The notes beneath the pieces were generated by a model. The model saw nothing but the letters and a program-made list of their open reading frames with translations. It ran no database searches and was not told where the DNA came from. The translations under genes were made by a program, and so were the position numbers. 64,000 bases of DNA from Gracilibacillus dipsosauri (GTDB lineage Bacteria > Bacillota > Bacilli > Bacillales > Amphibacillaceae), in NCBI RefSeq assembly GCF_003176895.1, contig NZ_QGTD01000011.1, forward strand, positions 186,001 through 250,000, written 5' to 3'. Positions 63,366-64,000 of the stretch are shown here, piece after piece (positions within the stretch are counted from its first letter, which is position 1; each line of letters starts with the position of its first letter).

Positions 63366-64000
63366 ATGGAATGGAAGAATATTTATAGAGGATTGTTAAT
63401 GGGTGCAAGTGATGTAATTCCTGGAGTTAGTGGTGGTACAATAGCTGTATTGCTCGGGATTTATGATCGTTTGATTGAGGCGATTAACGGTTTTTTTAGT
63501 AAGGATTTAAAAAAGCATTTGATGTTTTTAATCCCGCTTGGAATAGGGATCTTAACAGCCATTTTTCTATTAGCGGGCGTGATTGAATGGCTTTTTGAAC
63601 ATTATCCAAAACAGACACAATTTGCTTTTCTTGGGCTCATTATAGGGGTTTTACCTTTCTTATTCCAAAAATCAAATGCAAAGGTAAATTTTAAAGTTCC
63701 CCATTATTTATTTATTATAGTTGGGGTAATAGTGGTCGCTTCGATGGCTTTTTTTAATACTGGTGAGCCTGAAGCAGTAACTCATTTTACTACATCTACC
63801 TATCTCTGGCTTTTTGCATCTGGCTTCATAGCGAGCTCTGCCATGATTCTACCAGGTATAAGTGGTTCCTTTATGCTCTATGTAATTGGTTCCTATACAA
63901 CGATTATAAGTGCGATCAAGAACCTAGATATAGTAGTCATTGGCGTAGTTGGTGTGGCCATTCTATTAGGAATAATAGTGATGAGTAAGATTATTCATTA
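63366..64000 (+). CDS. DUF368 membrane protein (cut by window end)
   Basis: An open frame from ATG at 63366 runs off the window, giving at least 211 residues. The opening IYRGLLMGASDVIPGVSGGT and the repeat-like later segment SSAMILPGISGSFMLYVIG are the twin hallmarks of DUF368, a multi-helix family present in many bacteria and archaea. Some members have been linked to undecaprenyl phosphate recycling. The site AGAGGAG lies 10 nt before the ATG. It may be co-transcribed with the CapA-like gene. Confidence 0.88.
   Translation, partial: MEWKNIYRGLLMGASDVIPGVSGGTIAVLLGIYDRLIEAINGFFSKDLKKHLMFLIPLGIGILTAIFLLAGVIEWLFEHYPKQTQFAFLGLIIGVLPFLFQKSNAKVNFKVPHYLFIIVGVIVVASMAFFNTGEPEAVTHFTTSTYLWLFASGFIASSAMILPGISGSFMLYVIGSYTTIISAIKNLDIVVIGVVGVAILLGIIVMSKIIH

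Overview
The window looks like chromosome of a halotolerant, low-GC Bacillaceae bacterium of the Oceanobacillus/Virgibacillus type. The evidence is AT-rich DNA, strong AGGAGG-type ribosome binding sites, frequent TTG/GTG starts, a complete ectABC ectoine operon, a BCCT compatible-solute carrier, and Bacillus-style gene sets: TPP riboswitch-thiDME, FMN riboswitch-ribDEBAH, argGH-carAB-argF, htrA/cssRS and typA. The genus is inferred, not shown. No rRNA, tRNA, prophage, insertion sequence or CRISPR array was seen.

Layout. 1-4.8 kb: 3' end of ilvD, a DadA-type oxidase, and a three-gene ABC importer. 5-8.2 kb: Gfo/Idh/MocA dehydrogenase, PLP aminotransferase, yueI. 8.5-10.8 kb: ectABC on the minus strand. 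11-16.5 kb: VanW-like protein, catalase, a Fur-box region, YlmA-type ATPase with a BASS-family carrier, and small membrane genes. 16.8-20.5 kb: iron alcohol dehydrogenase, Ohr, small membrane genes, a CynX-type MFS carrier. 20.7-29 kb: signal peptidase, thiamine salvage operon, PfpI/DJ-1 protein, MFS and BCCT carriers, DUF456, PdxK-like kinase. 29.4-32.7 kb: ABC exporter, DUF4064 protein, DUF4349 lipoprotein. 33-42.2 kb: arginine/carbamoyl-phosphate genes and murB. 42.7-45.7 kb: WYL regulator with a divergent effector-binding protein, then a PadR pair. 46.2-49.9 kb: riboflavin operon. 50.3-54 kb: glutathione peroxidase, TrhO, YkwC, DksA-like protein. 54-64 kb: HtrA with divergent CssRS, typA, MacB-like ABC pair, CapA lipoprotein, start of a DUF368 protein.

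Most notable observation. Between katA and the ylmA-like gene, a consensus-like Fur box (13851-13869) lies inside a minus-strand sigma-A promoter (TTGAAA-N17-TATAAT). That promoter points at a Rho-independent terminator about 120 nt away, with no reading frame between. The predicted RNA has three stem-loops and several C-rich unpaired stretches, including a CCCCC loop on a perfect 8-bp stem. This is the architecture of iron-sparing sRNAs such as FsrA and IsrR. It is the best candidate here for an undescribed regulatory system.

A second theme is intergenic repeats. There is a ~125-bp dispersed element (three copies), a 230-305-bp foldback MITE-like element (two copies), and three tandem arrays whose unit is about 51 bp despite different sequences. 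Two of those arrays flank the riboflavin operon. These carry most of the structure not explained by genes.
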